Numbered from the stretch's first letter, positions 15,378-24,152 are shown. The stretch is DNA of 29,803 nucleotides from Nitrospirota bacterium (GCA_013151555.1 JAADIA010000070.1:1-29803), one strand, 5' to 3'. Translations and numbers: made by a program. Notes: generated by a model not told the origin, from the sequence alone.

Positions 15378-15836
15378 CTACCAATCCGAAGGATGATAAG
15401 CCACCAGCCTGAGGACCGTATCATCAGTAATCTTCTCTCCGGAATTAACTATTCTTTCTTCCATGGACACGCCGTTTTCGGCAATTACCGAGCCAACCGT
15501 AACCGGTTGAGGTTCCTCGATGAAACTTTTTATCAGAAATACCCCGACCGTTAACACTAAGGCCGAAGTCACAAAAACCAATCTCCTTACCCAAATAAAA
15601 GTTATTAGTTCTTCCCGTTTCTCCCTCAGCCGGGAGGTTAACTCTTCCCAGAAGAGAGGTCCTCCTGTCTGAGAATCTTTACGGGAGAATAACTCCTGCT
15701 CTTTCTTAAAGTCGGAAAGTGCCTGCCGACACTCCGGGCAGCAAGAGAGATGATTGTTGACAAACGCTATCTTATCTTCACCCAGCTCGTTATCAACATA
15801 AGCGGAAAGCATTCTGCCGATCCGTCTGCATCTCAT
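15378..15836 (-). CDS. Zinc-finger anti-sigma factor (zf-HC2)
   Basis: Anti-sigma factors of the ZAS type hold an ECF sigma factor at the membrane until a signal arrives. The 152-residue product has the ZAS motif HLSCCPEC (His29, Cys33 and Cys36; HxxxCxxC) plus Cys3, one membrane helix (about 83-103) and a short periplasmic tail of about 50 residues. The second of two ATGs (15836) was chosen because GGAGG lies 7 bases before it but only 1-2 bases before the first. The open frame from the first ATG overlaps the sigma gene stop (ATGA). Such adjacency is the standard arrangement for a cognate pair. Confidence 0.88.
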   Translation of the reverse strand: MRCRRIGRMLSAYVDNELGEDKIAFVNNHLSCCPECRQALSDFKKEQELFSRKDSQTGGPLFWEELTSRLREKREELITFIWVRRLVFVTSALVLTVGVFLIKSFIEEPQPVTVGSVIAENGVSMEERIVNSGEKITDDTVLRLVAYHPSDW

Positions 15837-15838
15837 TA

Positions 15839-16408
15839 TCATTCCTCCTTTAAAACTCGTAATAGAGACCGTATTTTCTGTCTTGCTCGATATAAGCGAG
15901 ATTCTACCGTTCCCAGGGAACAGCCAAGAGCTTCGGCAATCTCATTATACGACAGTCCTTCTATTTCCCTTAAAGTTATAATTGTTCGATATTTTACCGA
16001 GAGACTATTCAAAGCCATCTGGATAAGCTCTTGTAATTCTTTAGCCTTAAGTTCTTGCCAGGCGGTTTTCGGAGCAGAAGCAAAGATACTCAGAAGAGAC
16101 TCTTTCTCTTTTCTCCCGAAATTCTCTATACTTACCAACTTCTCGCGTTTTTTCTTTCGGAAAAAGTCTTTTACCTGGTTTACGGCTATCCGGTAAAGCC
16201 AGGTATAGAAATTCGAGTTCTTCCGAAAAGAGGGAAGAGAACGATAGACTTTGATAAAAACATCCTGGGAGATATCCCAGGCATCAGTCCGATTGCCGGT
16301 TATGGAATAGATAGTATTATAAATCTTATCCTGATATTTTTTAACCAGCTTTTCAAAAGAAGTCTGGTCTCCTTCCAGAAAATCCTCAATAAGCTGATTA
16401 TCATCCAT
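15839..16408 (-). CDS. ECF-type RNA polymerase sigma factor
   Basis: ECF sigma factors direct RNA polymerase to stress promoters. The 189-residue product has region 2 (FEKLVKKYQDKIYNTIYSI, then DAWDISQDVFIKVYRSL and TWLYRIAVNQVKDFFR) and region 4 (LSVKYRTIITLREIEGLS, then YNEIAEALGC and GTVESRLYRAR). No extra domain is fused. The ATG at 16408 (MDDNQLIEDF) is preferred over one at 16492 because it gives the usual family length and because an ECF-type promoter lies at 16438-16466, inside the longer version. Its cognate anti-sigma gene follows directly. Its targets probably include its own operon. Confidence 0.9.
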   Translation of the reverse strand: MDDNQLIEDFLEGDQTSFEKLVKKYQDKIYNTIYSITGNRTDAWDISQDVFIKVYRSLPSFRKNSNFYTWLYRIAVNQVKDFFRKKKREKLVSIENFGRKEKESLLSIFASAPKTAWQELKAKELQELIQMALNSLSVKYRTIITLREIEGLSYNEIAEALGCSLGTVESRLYRARQKIRSLLRVLKEE

Positions 16409-16437
16409 GTGCCGCCCATCATCCCTACCCTTATCGT

Positions 16438-16466
16438 TTAGACGAAAGGGCCGGGCAAAATATTCC
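16438..16466 (-). promoter_or_regulatory. ECF-type promoter upstream of the sigma gene
   Basis: On the minus strand GGAAT (16462-16466), a 17-base spacer and CGTCTAA (16438-16444) match the classic ECF pattern GGAAC-N16/17-CGTCTA. Transcription would start about 20-25 bases before the chosen ATG. This suggests autoregulation, as is usual for ECF sigma operons. Confidence 0.6.
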
Positions 16467-16495
16467 CTACGGATAAAATTGTTATACAACAATAA

Positions 16496-17383
16496 CTACC
16501 GGCTTACTTGAGCGAATTGGTGCTCGGCGTTATAAGAACTGCGGACGAAAGGGGATGAAGCTACGGATAAAAAACCCATCTCCTCACCTATTTTCCGATA
16601 CTTCTCAAAGACTGCGGGAACAATGAATTCTTCCACGGGAAGATGGTTTTGAGAAGGAGATAGATATTGTCCAATCGTGAGGAGATCGCAGTTCACTTTT
16701 CGGAGGTCTTTCATCACCCCGATTATTTCGTCTTCCTTCTCCCCCATCCCTACCATCAATCCTGATTTGGTATAGAGAGATTTATTAAGGTCTTTAACCA
16801 TCTTCAAAACATCCAAAGACCTCCGGTAATCGGCCTCCGGCCTGACGCGAGAATAGAGACGGGGGACGGTCTCAAGGTTATGATTAAAAATATGGGGAGG
16901 GTCTTGAAGAACAATTGTTTTAAGGCTGGATATTGACCCCTGAAAATCGGGAGTAAGCACTTCAATCGTGGTCTGAGGAAGGAAGCGGTAAATTTCCAGG
17001 ATAGTATCCCGGAAATGCCGGGCGCCTCCATCGGAGAGGTCGTCACGGGTAACGGAAGTAATCACGATATGCTTTAATCCTAATTGCCGGGAAGCCCCGG
17101 CAATCCTTCTCGGTTCTCCCGGGTCAGGATGGGTGGGTTGCCCTCCTTCTACGGCACAGAAACGACAGTTCCGGGTGCAGATATTTCCCAGAATCATAAA
17201 AGCCGCTTTCCGGTCAGAAAAACATTCTCCCCGGTTAGGACAGTGAGCACTTTGACAAACCGTATGCAAATTAAAATCTTTGAGAAGGGAACGGGTGGAA
17301 TTGCTTTCCTGGGGCCAGCGTTTCTTCAACCAGGGGGGGAATTTCTTCTTTTGCTTTTCTGAAGATGTTTTATTGCTTTCCAT
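16496..17383 (-). CDS. lipA: Lipoyl synthase
   Basis: This radical SAM enzyme inserts two sulfurs into octanoyl groups on lipoyl domains. The 295-residue product shows both iron-sulfur clusters: the auxiliary CX4CX5C (Cys43, 48 and 54) and the radical [11 protein letters not shown] (Cys69, 73 and 76). It also has the C-terminal RSSYNA that ligates the auxiliary cluster through serine. Length is normal. It follows lipB by 27 bp in the same direction, so octanoyl transfer and sulfur insertion are encoded together. GGGAGA lies 12 bases before the ATG, a rather long spacing. Confidence 0.96.
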   Translation of the reverse strand: MESNKTSSEKQKKKFPPWLKKRWPQESNSTRSLLKDFNLHTVCQSAHCPNRGECFSDRKAAFMILGNICTRNCRFCAVEGGQPTHPDPGEPRRIAGASRQLGLKHIVITSVTRDDLSDGGARHFRDTILEIYRFLPQTTIEVLTPDFQGSISSLKTIVLQDPPHIFNHNLETVPRLYSRVRPEADYRRSLDVLKMVKDLNKSLYTKSGLMVGMGEKEDEIIGVMKDLRKVNCDLLTIGQYLSPSQNHLPVEEFIVPAVFEKYRKIGEEMGFLSVASSPFVRSSYNAEHQFAQVSR

Positions 17384-17410
17384 TGCTTACTATTATCTCC
17401 CGAAAAGTTG

Positions 17411-18118
17411 CTAAGATTCAAATAGGCAGGAACCGGGACTGACAGCCAGTCTCATTTCGAGGTTGAATACTTCTCCAAAACGTCTTATAAGGTTTTTTTG
17501 TAAATCTTTTAACTTCGGGGTATCTCCTCCCGGAGTCGTTCTTTTTTTCAGTTCCGTTAGCGAAGTTACTCCTTTCCCCTTTATTCCACAGGGGTTTATC
17601 ATAGAAAAATAACTCATATCGGGATTGATGTTCAGGCAGAACCCGTGAAAGGTTATCCAATGACGCACGCCAATACCGATAGCAGCGATCTTTTCTTTTC
17701 CTACCCATGCTCCGGTATATCCCGGGATGCGCAGGGCTTCTACCTCGTAATCGGAAAGAAATTTAATAATAACTTCCTCTAAATTGCGGAGCATGAGATG
17801 AACGTCCCGCCCATGTTCATTCAGGTCCAGGATAGGATAGCCTATCATCTGTCCCGGCCCATGGTAGGTGATATCTCCCCCCCGGTCCACTTCATAGACA
17901 GAGACCCCTTTTTCTTCCAGATGTTTGTCTGAAACAAGAAGATTTTTTTTACTTCCGCTTCTCCCGATAGTAAAGACGGGAGGATGTTCTACCAGTAACA
18001 AGGTATCATTAATTTCTTTCTTAAATCTTTTCCCAACTAATTCCCTTTGTAAATCCCAGGCCTTTCGATAATCAAGGATCCCCGGAAGGAAAACATCACA
18101 TTTTCGCTTGGTCTTCAT
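17411..18118 (-). CDS. lipB: Octanoyl-ACP:protein N-octanoyltransferase
   Basis: LipB moves octanoate from acyl carrier protein to lipoyl domains. The product has VEHPPVFTIGRSG (RxG near 54), RGGDITYHGPGQ, the catalytic Lys143 before AAIGI, and the catalytic Cys177 in NPCGIKGKGVTSL. Length (235) is normal. The ATG at 18118 was preferred; a GTG two codons upstream is also possible. The start abuts a palindromic repeat (18123-18170), whose edge supplies a weak GGTG Shine-Dalgarno. Confidence 0.94.
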   Translation of the reverse strand: MKTKRKCDVFLPGILDYRKAWDLQRELVGKRFKKEINDTLLLVEHPPVFTIGRSGSKKNLLVSDKHLEEKGVSVYEVDRGGDITYHGPGQMIGYPILDLNEHGRDVHLMLRNLEEVIIKFLSDYEVEALRIPGYTGAWVGKEKIAAIGIGVRHWITFHGFCLNINPDMSYFSMINPCGIKGKGVTSLTELKKRTTPGGDTPKLKDLQKNLIRRFGEVFNLEMRLAVSPGSCLFES

Positions 18119-18122
18119 TTTC

Positions 18123-18170
18123 ACCGCAGAGTTCGCCGAGAACGCAGAGATTCTCGGCGTTCTCAGCGGT
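18123..18170. repeat. Palindromic CGCAGAG-type intergenic repeat
   Basis: An inverted repeat of 48 bp reads ACCGCAGAGTTCGCCGAGAA in its left arm and its near-complement TTCTCGGCGTTCTCAGCGGT in its right arm, around an 8-base centre. This type of element recurs between genes in many uncultured-bacterial genomes. A degenerate half copy lies at 23130-23159. Confidence 0.7.
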
Positions 18171-18232
18171 AAAATGTACTTTTTTTGTTTTTCCGGTTTT
18201 CTTTTTGTTGCTGCCCTCTGAAGTTTAGATTT

Positions 18233-19900
18233 CTACATCTTTTCAGGAGCGGAAATTCCTAATAAGTGGAGGCCGTTCTGCAAGGTGGTTTTGACTCCTT
18301 TTACCAATATCAAACGAGCAGAGTTCAAATTGCAATCTTCGCTAATTACTCTACATTTATTATAAAAATTATGGAAGCAGCCGGCTAAATCCCGAAGGTA
18401 AGCCGTTAATCCCTGAGGTTCCAGAGTTCGGGCACAGGTTTCTACCACTTCCGGGAACTGGAGTAATTTTTTGATGATTCTTAACTCTTCTTCCTCTTTC
18501 AGAAGAGATAGGTCCGTCTCCCCTACTCCCCCGAACTTTATTCCTCCCTCTGCCGCAAAGTTTAAGATACTACAAATCCGGGCATGAGCATACTGGACAT
18601 AATAAACGGGGTTCTCCGGAGATTCTTCCCGGGCTAATTTCAAATCGAAGTTCAAGTGGCTATTCGTTCCCCGCATGAGAAAGAAAAAACGGGCGGCATC
18701 TTTACCTACTTCATCTATGATCTGGCGAAGAGTTACAAAGTCTCCGGACCTGGTTGACATACGCAGTTTTTCTTTCCCCCGGTAGAGGCTTACTAATTGG
18801 AGAATGATAATCTTCAAGCTCTCTTTATCGTAACCAAGAGCTTCTACCGCTGCTTGCAGACGGCCGATATAACCGTGATGGTCGGGACCCAGGATATTTA
18901 TCAGCTGGTGAAAACCTCTTTTGTACTTGTTCCGATGATAGGCAATATCGGGAGCTAAATAAGTGAATTGGCCGGAGCTTTTTTTTATTACCCGGTCCTT
19001 TTCGTCGCCGAAAGAGGAAGACCTGAACCATAAAGCTCCTTCTTTCTCGTAAAGGACACTTTTTCTTTCCAGTTCCTTGATAACTTCTTCCACTTCTCCG
19101 TTCTCATACAAGCTTCCTTCTTTAACACGGTTATCGAATTTTACCCCGAAATCCGCTAAATCTTTTTTTATTCCTTCAAATATCTTTTCTTCGGAAAGTC
19201 GGCGAAAAGTCGCTGTGCCTTTGACGTTTCGACCGTGCTCGTTTAGTATCTCCCGGGCAATATCGGCTATGTATTTCCCTTTATAACCGTCCTCGGGGAA
19301 TACTGTTTCTTCTCCTAAAATCCGGCGGTAACGTGCTTCAACCGATTTCCCTAAAATCTCCATTTGTTTTCCGGCGTCATTATAATAATATTCCCGCTGT
19401 ACCTTGTAGCCAACCATATCCAGGATATTAGCTAATACGTCCCCCACTGCTGCATGCCGGCCATGGGCTACGGTAAGCGGTCCGGTAGGATTAGCGCTGA
19501 CGAACTCGACAAGGATTTTCTTTCCTTGTCCCAGGTTGGATTTTCCATAATCGGTCCCTTCCTTCTCAAGCCTGTCCAGTACCGGATAAAAAGCCTCTGG
19601 TTTAAGGAAGAAGTTGAGAAAACCGGGACCGGCAACCTCTACCCGACTCAATATGGAAGCGGGAGAGATAAGAGATTCAATGTGATTTGCGATACATTCG
19701 GCTACTTTGCGAGGAGGAAGTTTCACCTGGCTGGATATCCGGAGGGCAATATTGCTAGCCAGGTCTCCTTGTTCTTCCAAGGAAGGGATTTCCAAATGGA
19801 TGGAGGGAAGATGCTCCAATTTCATTTCCCCTTTTTCTTCCGCTTTATTTAGACCCTTCTTTATCAGAACAGCAATGGCTTCCCTAATATCTTCAGACAT
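18233..19900 (-). CDS. argS: Arginyl-tRNA synthetase
   Basis: ArgRS charges tRNA-Arg. The 555-residue product has the N-terminal additional domain (about 1-110), the class I signature ANPTGPLTVAHGRHA (136-150, HIGH equivalent), the KMSKS counterpart RMSTRSG, and the C-terminal anticodon-binding helix bundle ending near NGLHLLGISAPEKM. Length is normal. AAGGAAA precedes the ATG and a promoter lies at 19939-19966. A 114-bp gap with a palindromic repeat separates it from lipB. The genome's heavy AGA use makes this an essential supply enzyme. Confidence 0.96.
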   Translation of the reverse strand: MSEDIREAIAVLIKKGLNKAEEKGEMKLEHLPSIHLEIPSLEEQGDLASNIALRISSQVKLPPRKVAECIANHIESLISPASILSRVEVAGPGFLNFFLKPEAFYPVLDRLEKEGTDYGKSNLGQGKKILVEFVSANPTGPLTVAHGRHAAVGDVLANILDMVGYKVQREYYYNDAGKQMEILGKSVEARYRRILGEETVFPEDGYKGKYIADIAREILNEHGRNVKGTATFRRLSEEKIFEGIKKDLADFGVKFDNRVKEGSLYENGEVEEVIKELERKSVLYEKEGALWFRSSSFGDEKDRVIKKSSGQFTYLAPDIAYHRNKYKRGFHQLINILGPDHHGYIGRLQAAVEALGYDKESLKIIILQLVSLYRGKEKLRMSTRSGDFVTLRQIIDEVGKDAARFFFLMRGTNSHLNFDLKLAREESPENPVYYVQYAHARICSILNFAAEGGIKFGGVGETDLSLLKEEEELRIIKKLLQFPEVVETCARTLEPQGLTAYLRDLAGCFHNFYNKCRVISEDCNLNSARLILVKGVKTTLQNGLHLLGISAPEKM

Positions 19901-19938
19901 CTCAGTTTCCTTATTATTATTCTCTTAAATCGTAACTC

Positions 19939-19966
19939 ATTTTACCAAAGTTGGACCAGAAGTCAA
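19939..19966 (-). promoter_or_regulatory. Sigma-70 promoter for argS
   Basis: On the minus strand TTGACT (19961-19966), a 16-base spacer and TAAAAT (19939-19944) form a good promoter, with transcription starting about 30 bases before the argS ATG. Confidence 0.6.
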
Positions 19967-20025
19967 ACGAAAAGAGTCCCTGTGCTCCTCTAAGTGTTTA
20001 ACTAATCGGTTTTCACAATTGCTTA

Positions 20026-20040
20026 GAAGATAGTATCTTC
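20026..20040. promoter_or_regulatory. 15-bp palindrome between divergent promoters
   Basis: GAAGATA-G-TATCTTC has perfect 7-bp arms and lies 26 bp upstream of the gspE -35 box, between the argS and gspE promoters. This is a suitable place for a regulator of the secretion operon. Confidence 0.4.
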
Positions 20041-20065
20041 CTTATCTGCCGGGTCTCTTCTGAAT

Positions 20066-20094
20066 TTGACAAAAAGGATTACTTCGGGTATTAT
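20066..20094 (+). promoter_or_regulatory. Strong sigma-70 promoter for gspE
   Basis: TTGACA (20066-20071), a 17-base spacer and TATTAT (20089-20094). Transcription would start near 20101, only about 11 bases before the ATG at 20112 but 26 before the in-frame GTG at 20127. Confidence 0.7.
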
Positions 20095-20111
20095 TAACAA
20101 AAGAAATATTT

Positions 20112-21854
20112 ATGGGAGTGGTGGTTGTGAAGAAGGAAAGCGAGTCCTTCCCGGGTAAGATATTTGTCGAAAATAATATAGTAACCAGAGAAGAATTAGA
20201 TATAGGGATTCGTGAACAGCAGCGGAGAGATAGCCGGTATCTTGGTCTAACTCTGGTAAAGTTAGGGTTTGCTGCTGAAGAAGAAATCCTTCCGATATTA
20301 GCTGAACAGTTATCTGTCCCTTATGTCAAAGTAAAAGATAAAGATATTGACCCTTCCGTGATAGAGAAAGTCCCTGCCAAAGTTGTCTACCACTACAAGG
20401 TTATGCCTTTGGAAATGAAGAACGGAATTTTAACCATGGCCGTAACAGATCCTCTGGCAGTGCATGTATTGGATGATATAAGATTGTTGTTGGGCTGCGA
20501 GATAAAACCCGTTTTAGGAGGAGAGAAAGATATCCTGGAGGGACTGAATAAGTATTACGGAATAGGAGCAGAAACGGTAGAGGGGATGATAGATGAAACC
20601 GGCCTTGCTAAGGTTAAAGAGTCAAGTCTGTCTGAAACCGTTCCTGAAGATATAGAGGATTTAGCAGAAGATGCTTCCATAATCAGGTTTGTTAATCAGA
20701 TCTTACTTCAGGCCTTTCACGATAGGGCTACCGATATTCACATAGAACCGTTTGAAGATGAACTCCAGGTAAGATACCGTATTGATGGAGTGCTTTACGA
20801 AACGAGCATACCTCCTACCATTAAACATTTCCAAGCAGCTATTATCTCCAGGATAAAGATAATGGCCAAATTGGATATAGCGGAAAGGCGCTTACCTCAA
20901 GATGGCCGGATAAAGGTAAAAGTCGGAGAAGAAGAACTTGACTTGAGGGTTTCCATCCTCCCTACTCCTCACGGAGAAAGTGTAAATATACGCTTGCTCA
21001 GTAGTCGGTATATGCTCCTCGGTTTAAAGAATCTGGGTCTGTCGGATAAGGACATTACTATCCTGGAGTTGATGATTAAAAAACCTCACGGGATAATTCT
21101 GGTTACCGGTCCTACCGGCAGCGGAAAGACCACTACTTTGTATGCTTGTTTAAGTAAAATAAACAATAACGAGAAAAAAATAATCACTATAGAGGATCCT
21201 ATTGAATACCAGTTAAAAGGAATAACTCAGATTCAGATTTTGCCCAAGATAGATTTGACCTTCTCCCGGGGATTGCGTTCCATGTTAAGACATGACCCGG
21301 ATGTGATGATGGTAGGAGAAGTAAGAGATTATGAAACGGCAGAGATAACTATCCGGGTGGCCCTGACAGGACATTTGGTCTTCAGCACTCTTCATACCAA
21401 CGACGCTGCCGGGGCAGTAACCAGATTATTGGATATGAGTATTGAGCCTTACTTAATATCCTCATCTGTAGAGTGTATTATCGCTCAGAGATTGGTACGG
21501 CTTATCTGCCCGGACTGCAAGCATGAAGTTAAACAAAAGAAGGAACTTATCGAGGAGATGGGGTTCACCAAGGAGATCTTGGAAACGGAGGCAATCATCT
21601 TTGAAGGCAAAGGATGTGAAAAGTGTAAATTTACCGGTTATCGGGGCAGAACCGGCATCTACGAATTTTTAGTGATGAACGATGAGATAAGACAATTAGT
21701 TCTGGAACGAACTCCGGCAAATATAATAAAGGAGAAGGCAATCTCCCTGGGAATGAGAACCTTGCGCCAGGACGGATGGGAAAAAGTGCGTAAAGGGTTG
21801 ACTACCGCCAGTGAGGTTGTAAGGGTAACTCAACAGGAGGATATAATGGAGTAA
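20112..21854 (+). CDS. gspE: Type II secretion ATPase GspE
   Basis: This cytoplasmic hexameric ATPase powers pseudopilus assembly. The 580-residue product has an MshEN/GspE N-terminal domain (about 10-150), Walker A GPTGSGKTT (about 332-340), the EDPIEY Asp box, Walker B region HDPDVMMVGEVRD, His box LVFSTLHTND, and a zinc-binding tetracysteine (CPDC about 466-469, CEKC about 503-506) typical of GspE and PilB. No Shine-Dalgarno precedes the ATG at 20112. A GTG at 20127 has GGGAG 8 bases upstream and is a serious alternative start. GspF begins immediately after its stop. PilB cannot be excluded by sequence alone, but the pseudopilin genes downstream are Gsp-type. Confidence 0.93.
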   Translation: MGVVVVKKESESFPGKIFVENNIVTREELDIGIREQQRRDSRYLGLTLVKLGFAAEEEILPILAEQLSVPYVKVKDKDIDPSVIEKVPAKVVYHYKVMPLEMKNGILTMAVTDPLAVHVLDDIRLLLGCEIKPVLGGEKDILEGLNKYYGIGAETVEGMIDETGLAKVKESSLSETVPEDIEDLAEDASIIRFVNQILLQAFHDRATDIHIEPFEDELQVRYRIDGVLYETSIPPTIKHFQAAIISRIKIMAKLDIAERRLPQDGRIKVKVGEEELDLRVSILPTPHGESVNIRLLSSRYMLLGLKNLGLSDKDITILELMIKKPHGIILVTGPTGSGKTTTLYACLSKINNNEKKIITIEDPIEYQLKGITQIQILPKIDLTFSRGLRSMLRHDPDVMMVGEVRDYETAEITIRVALTGHLVFSTLHTNDAAGAVTRLLDMSIEPYLISSSVECIIAQRLVRLICPDCKHEVKQKKELIEEMGFTKEILETEAIIFEGKGCEKCKFTGYRGRTGIYEFLVMNDEIRQLVLERTPANIIKEKAISLGMRTLRQDGWEKVRKGLTTASEVVRVTQQEDIME

Positions 21855-23081
21855 ATGCCAAAATTTATTTATGAGGCTAAAAAGGGACCTCAAGAGCTTA
21901 TCAAAGGTAGTATTGAGGCTGAGACGTCGGATGCAGCCATTAGTCAGCTGAGTGAAATGGGTTATTTCCCTTTCTCGGTTAAGAAGGAAGAGGAAATTGG
22001 AAATAGCAAGCTGAAAGGAATTCCCTTATTAAGGTTAGGACCGCAAAGGGTTAAGGCCCGTGATTTAAGTATATTTGCCCGGCAGTTATCCGACCTCCTG
22101 GAATCAGGGTTGACTTTGTTTAAAGCTCTGGACGTCATCCATAAACAAGTAGAAAACAAACGGTTAAAAGAAGTAATCCGGGATATACACAGTTGCTTGA
22201 AAGATGGTCAGACTTTATCAGAAGCTTTAAGCAAACATCCTGATGTTTTCTCCAGTTTGTATGTAAGCATGGTAAAATCAGGCGAGATAGGAGGAATGTT
22301 AGAAAAAGTTTTAACTCGCTTGTCCGACTTTGCCGAGAAGGAGGAAGAGCTAAGAGCAAAAATAAGGGCGGCTTTAGCTTATCCTCTCCTTATGTCTCTG
22401 GTCGGATTAATGGCCATATTTGTTTTATTAACTTTTGTCATTCCCCGCTTAGTTACCATGTTCGAAGATATGGGACAAACTTTGCCTTTGCCCACGAGAA
22501 TGTTAGTTCAAACCAGCCATCTCTTAACCGATTACTGGTGGTTAATAGGGGCTATTGTTCTTCTGATCTTCTTCGTTGTTAAGCGAGTGAAAAGAACGAA
22601 AGAAGGTAAACTCACCTTAGACCGCTTCAAGTTGAGAATGCCTATTATCGGTACTCTGATCAAGAAAGCAGAAATATCCCGATTCGGAATCACTTTAGGC
22701 ACTCTTTTAAATAACGGTATCCCGATGCTTCAATCCCTGAAAGTCGTCTCAGAAACGATGGAGAACGAGGTATTAAGACAGGAAGTTGAAAAGGTTTATA
22801 AAGAGGTAAGCGAGGGAGAAAGATTAGGGAGAAGTTTAGCAAACAGCAGCGATTTCCCTGCGTTTGTTACTAATATGGTAATCGTAGGAGAGGAAGGCGG
22901 TCTCCTGGAGAGAGCCTTGTTTAAAGTGGCAGATGCCTATAACCGCGAGGTAGATAGAACCATAAAGGTAATGACCTCTTTGCTTGAACCCACGATGATC
23001 TTAATCATGGGCGGGGCAGTAGCTTTTATTGTTATATCTATGCTGCTTCCTATATTTCAGATTAACCTGGCCGTGCATTAA
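21855..23081 (+). CDS. gspF: Type II secretion inner-membrane platform protein GspF
   Basis: GspF is the polytopic inner-membrane protein that couples GspE to pseudopilus growth. The 408-residue product has two homologous cytoplasmic helical domains, each with the ARQLSDLLESGLTLFKAL-type signature (about residues 73-90 and again FGITLGTLLNNGIPML). Three membrane segments lie near 170-195, 222-242 and 375-400. Length is typical. The ATG follows the gspE TAA with no spacer; GGAG lies 3 bases upstream and AGGAGG further up, so translation is likely coupled. Confidence 0.95.
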   Translation: MPKFIYEAKKGPQELIKGSIEAETSDAAISQLSEMGYFPFSVKKEEEIGNSKLKGIPLLRLGPQRVKARDLSIFARQLSDLLESGLTLFKALDVIHKQVENKRLKEVIRDIHSCLKDGQTLSEALSKHPDVFSSLYVSMVKSGEIGGMLEKVLTRLSDFAEKEEELRAKIRAALAYPLLMSLVGLMAIFVLLTFVIPRLVTMFEDMGQTLPLPTRMLVQTSHLLTDYWWLIGAIVLLIFFVVKRVKRTKEGKLTLDRFKLRMPIIGTLIKKAEISRFGITLGTLLNNGIPMLQSLKVVSETMENEVLRQEVEKVYKEVSEGERLGRSLANSSDFPAFVTNMVIVGEEGGLLERALFKVADAYNREVDRTIKVMTSLLEPTMILIMGGAVAFIVISMLLPIFQINLAVH

Positions 23082-23129
23082 AAAATAAAATTTTTATAAC
23101 CATAGGTAAACACCGTCTATTTATTTTTT

Positions 23130-23159
23130 ACTGCAGAGTTCCCAGAGCAGGCAGAGAAT
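23130..23159. repeat. Degenerate half copy of the CGCAGAG repeat
   Basis: ACTGCAGAGTTCCCAGAGCA followed by GGCAGAGAAT resembles the left arm of the palindrome at 18123-18170. The second arm is missing. It lies in the 160-bp gap between gspF and gspG. Confidence 0.4.
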
Positions 23160-23242
23160 ATTTAATTTTAAATACGATTTTCTTTTCTCTGTAAGCTCGG
23201 CAGTAATATGGTTTATATGTTAAGAAAAGGAGGGTCCCGGCA

Positions 23243-23683
23243 ATGTTTCCGAAAAGTGACAAAAAAGGATTTACCTTTATTGAGCTTCTGTTGGTGATTA
23301 TCATTATTGGAGTCTTGGCCGCCATGGCTATTCCTCGATTTGCCGGGAAAAGTGAGGAGGCAAAACGAGCGGTCGCCCGGGCAGATGTCGAGGCAAATAT
23401 AGCTATTGCCTTAGATCTATTTGAACTGGATAACGGTCGTTACCCTACCACTGAGGAAGGATTGGCCGCCTTGAGAACCAAACCCAGTGAAGCCGTAAAC
23501 TGGAACGGGCCCTACCTGAAGAAAAGGGTTCCTGTTGATCCCTGGAAACATCCTTATATCTATCTCTCTCCCGGAATTCATAATCCTGAAGACTACGATT
23601 TGTATTCTTACGGACCTGATGGAGTCGAAGGAGGCGGCGATGATATCGTTAACTGGGAAGAGTCTTCCTCGAAAGATAAATAA
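23243..23683 (+). CDS. gspG: Major pseudopilin GspG
   Basis: GspG is the main subunit of the periplasmic pseudopilus. The 146-residue product has a short basic leader cut before Phe in KKG/FTFIELLLV, the conserved Glu5, a hydrophobic helix, and the globular T2SSG domain with RYPTTEEGLAAL, DPWKHPY and YDLYSYGPDG. The last includes the calcium-site loop. GGAGGG precedes the ATG. A 160-bp gap separates it from gspF; no clear promoter could be read there. Confidence 0.96.
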   Translation: MFPKSDKKGFTFIELLLVIIIIGVLAAMAIPRFAGKSEEAKRAVARADVEANIAIALDLFELDNGRYPTTEEGLAALRTKPSEAVNWNGPYLKKRVPVDPWKHPYIYLSPGIHNPEDYDLYSYGPDGVEGGGDDIVNWEESSSKDK

Positions 23684-24152
23684 AGAAGGGTTTACCTTCA
23701 TAGAGTTAATGCTGGTAGCTGTTATCATAGGTATAATCATTGGTCTCTCTACACCTCTTTTTCGAACGACTTTTAATACTCTCCAACTGGAAAGTCTTTC
23801 TTCCAACCTGGCAAAGTTCATCAGATATAGCCAGGAAAGGGCTATTGTGGAAAGGTTGAGATACCGACTGGTTTTCAATGATTCTCTACATAAGTATTGG
23901 CTTGAAGTAGAGAAAGACCCTCTTAACGGGTCCGGAGAATTCCAGCGGTTGAGGAGCCGGTGGGGAAAAGTCCATTCTGTTCCGGAGGGGATTTCCCTGG
24001 AGACAGGAGAAAAGAAGATATACTTTTATCCGGATGGAAAAACCAGTAAAAATACTATCTATCTAAGCAACAAGCAGGGAATAACTTATACTTTAATTAT
24101 GGGGGGAACCCTTGGCCGTGTTCAGGTATTCAATTACCGCAAAGAAGAATAG
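23640..24152 (+). CDS. gspH: Minor pseudopilin GspH-like
   Basis: Minor pseudopilins form the tip of the pseudopilus. The 170-residue product has a prepilin site KEG/FTFIELMLVAV with Glu5, a hydrophobic helix and a mostly beta globular domain (LVFNDSLHKYWLEVE, IYFYPDGKTS) that fits GspH. The ATG at 23640 lies inside gspG (44-bp overlap) behind GGAGG at 5 bases, giving a 16-residue leader. An open frame extending further upstream would place a long non-leader stretch before the prepilin site and is rejected. Confidence 0.87.
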   Translation: MISLTGKSLPRKINKEGFTFIELMLVAVIIGIIIGLSTPLFRTTFNTLQLESLSSNLAKFIRYSQERAIVERLRYRLVFNDSLHKYWLEVEKDPLNGSGEFQRLRSRWGKVHSVPEGISLETGEKKIYFYPDGKTSKNTIYLSNKQGITYTLIMGGTLGRVQVFNYRKEE

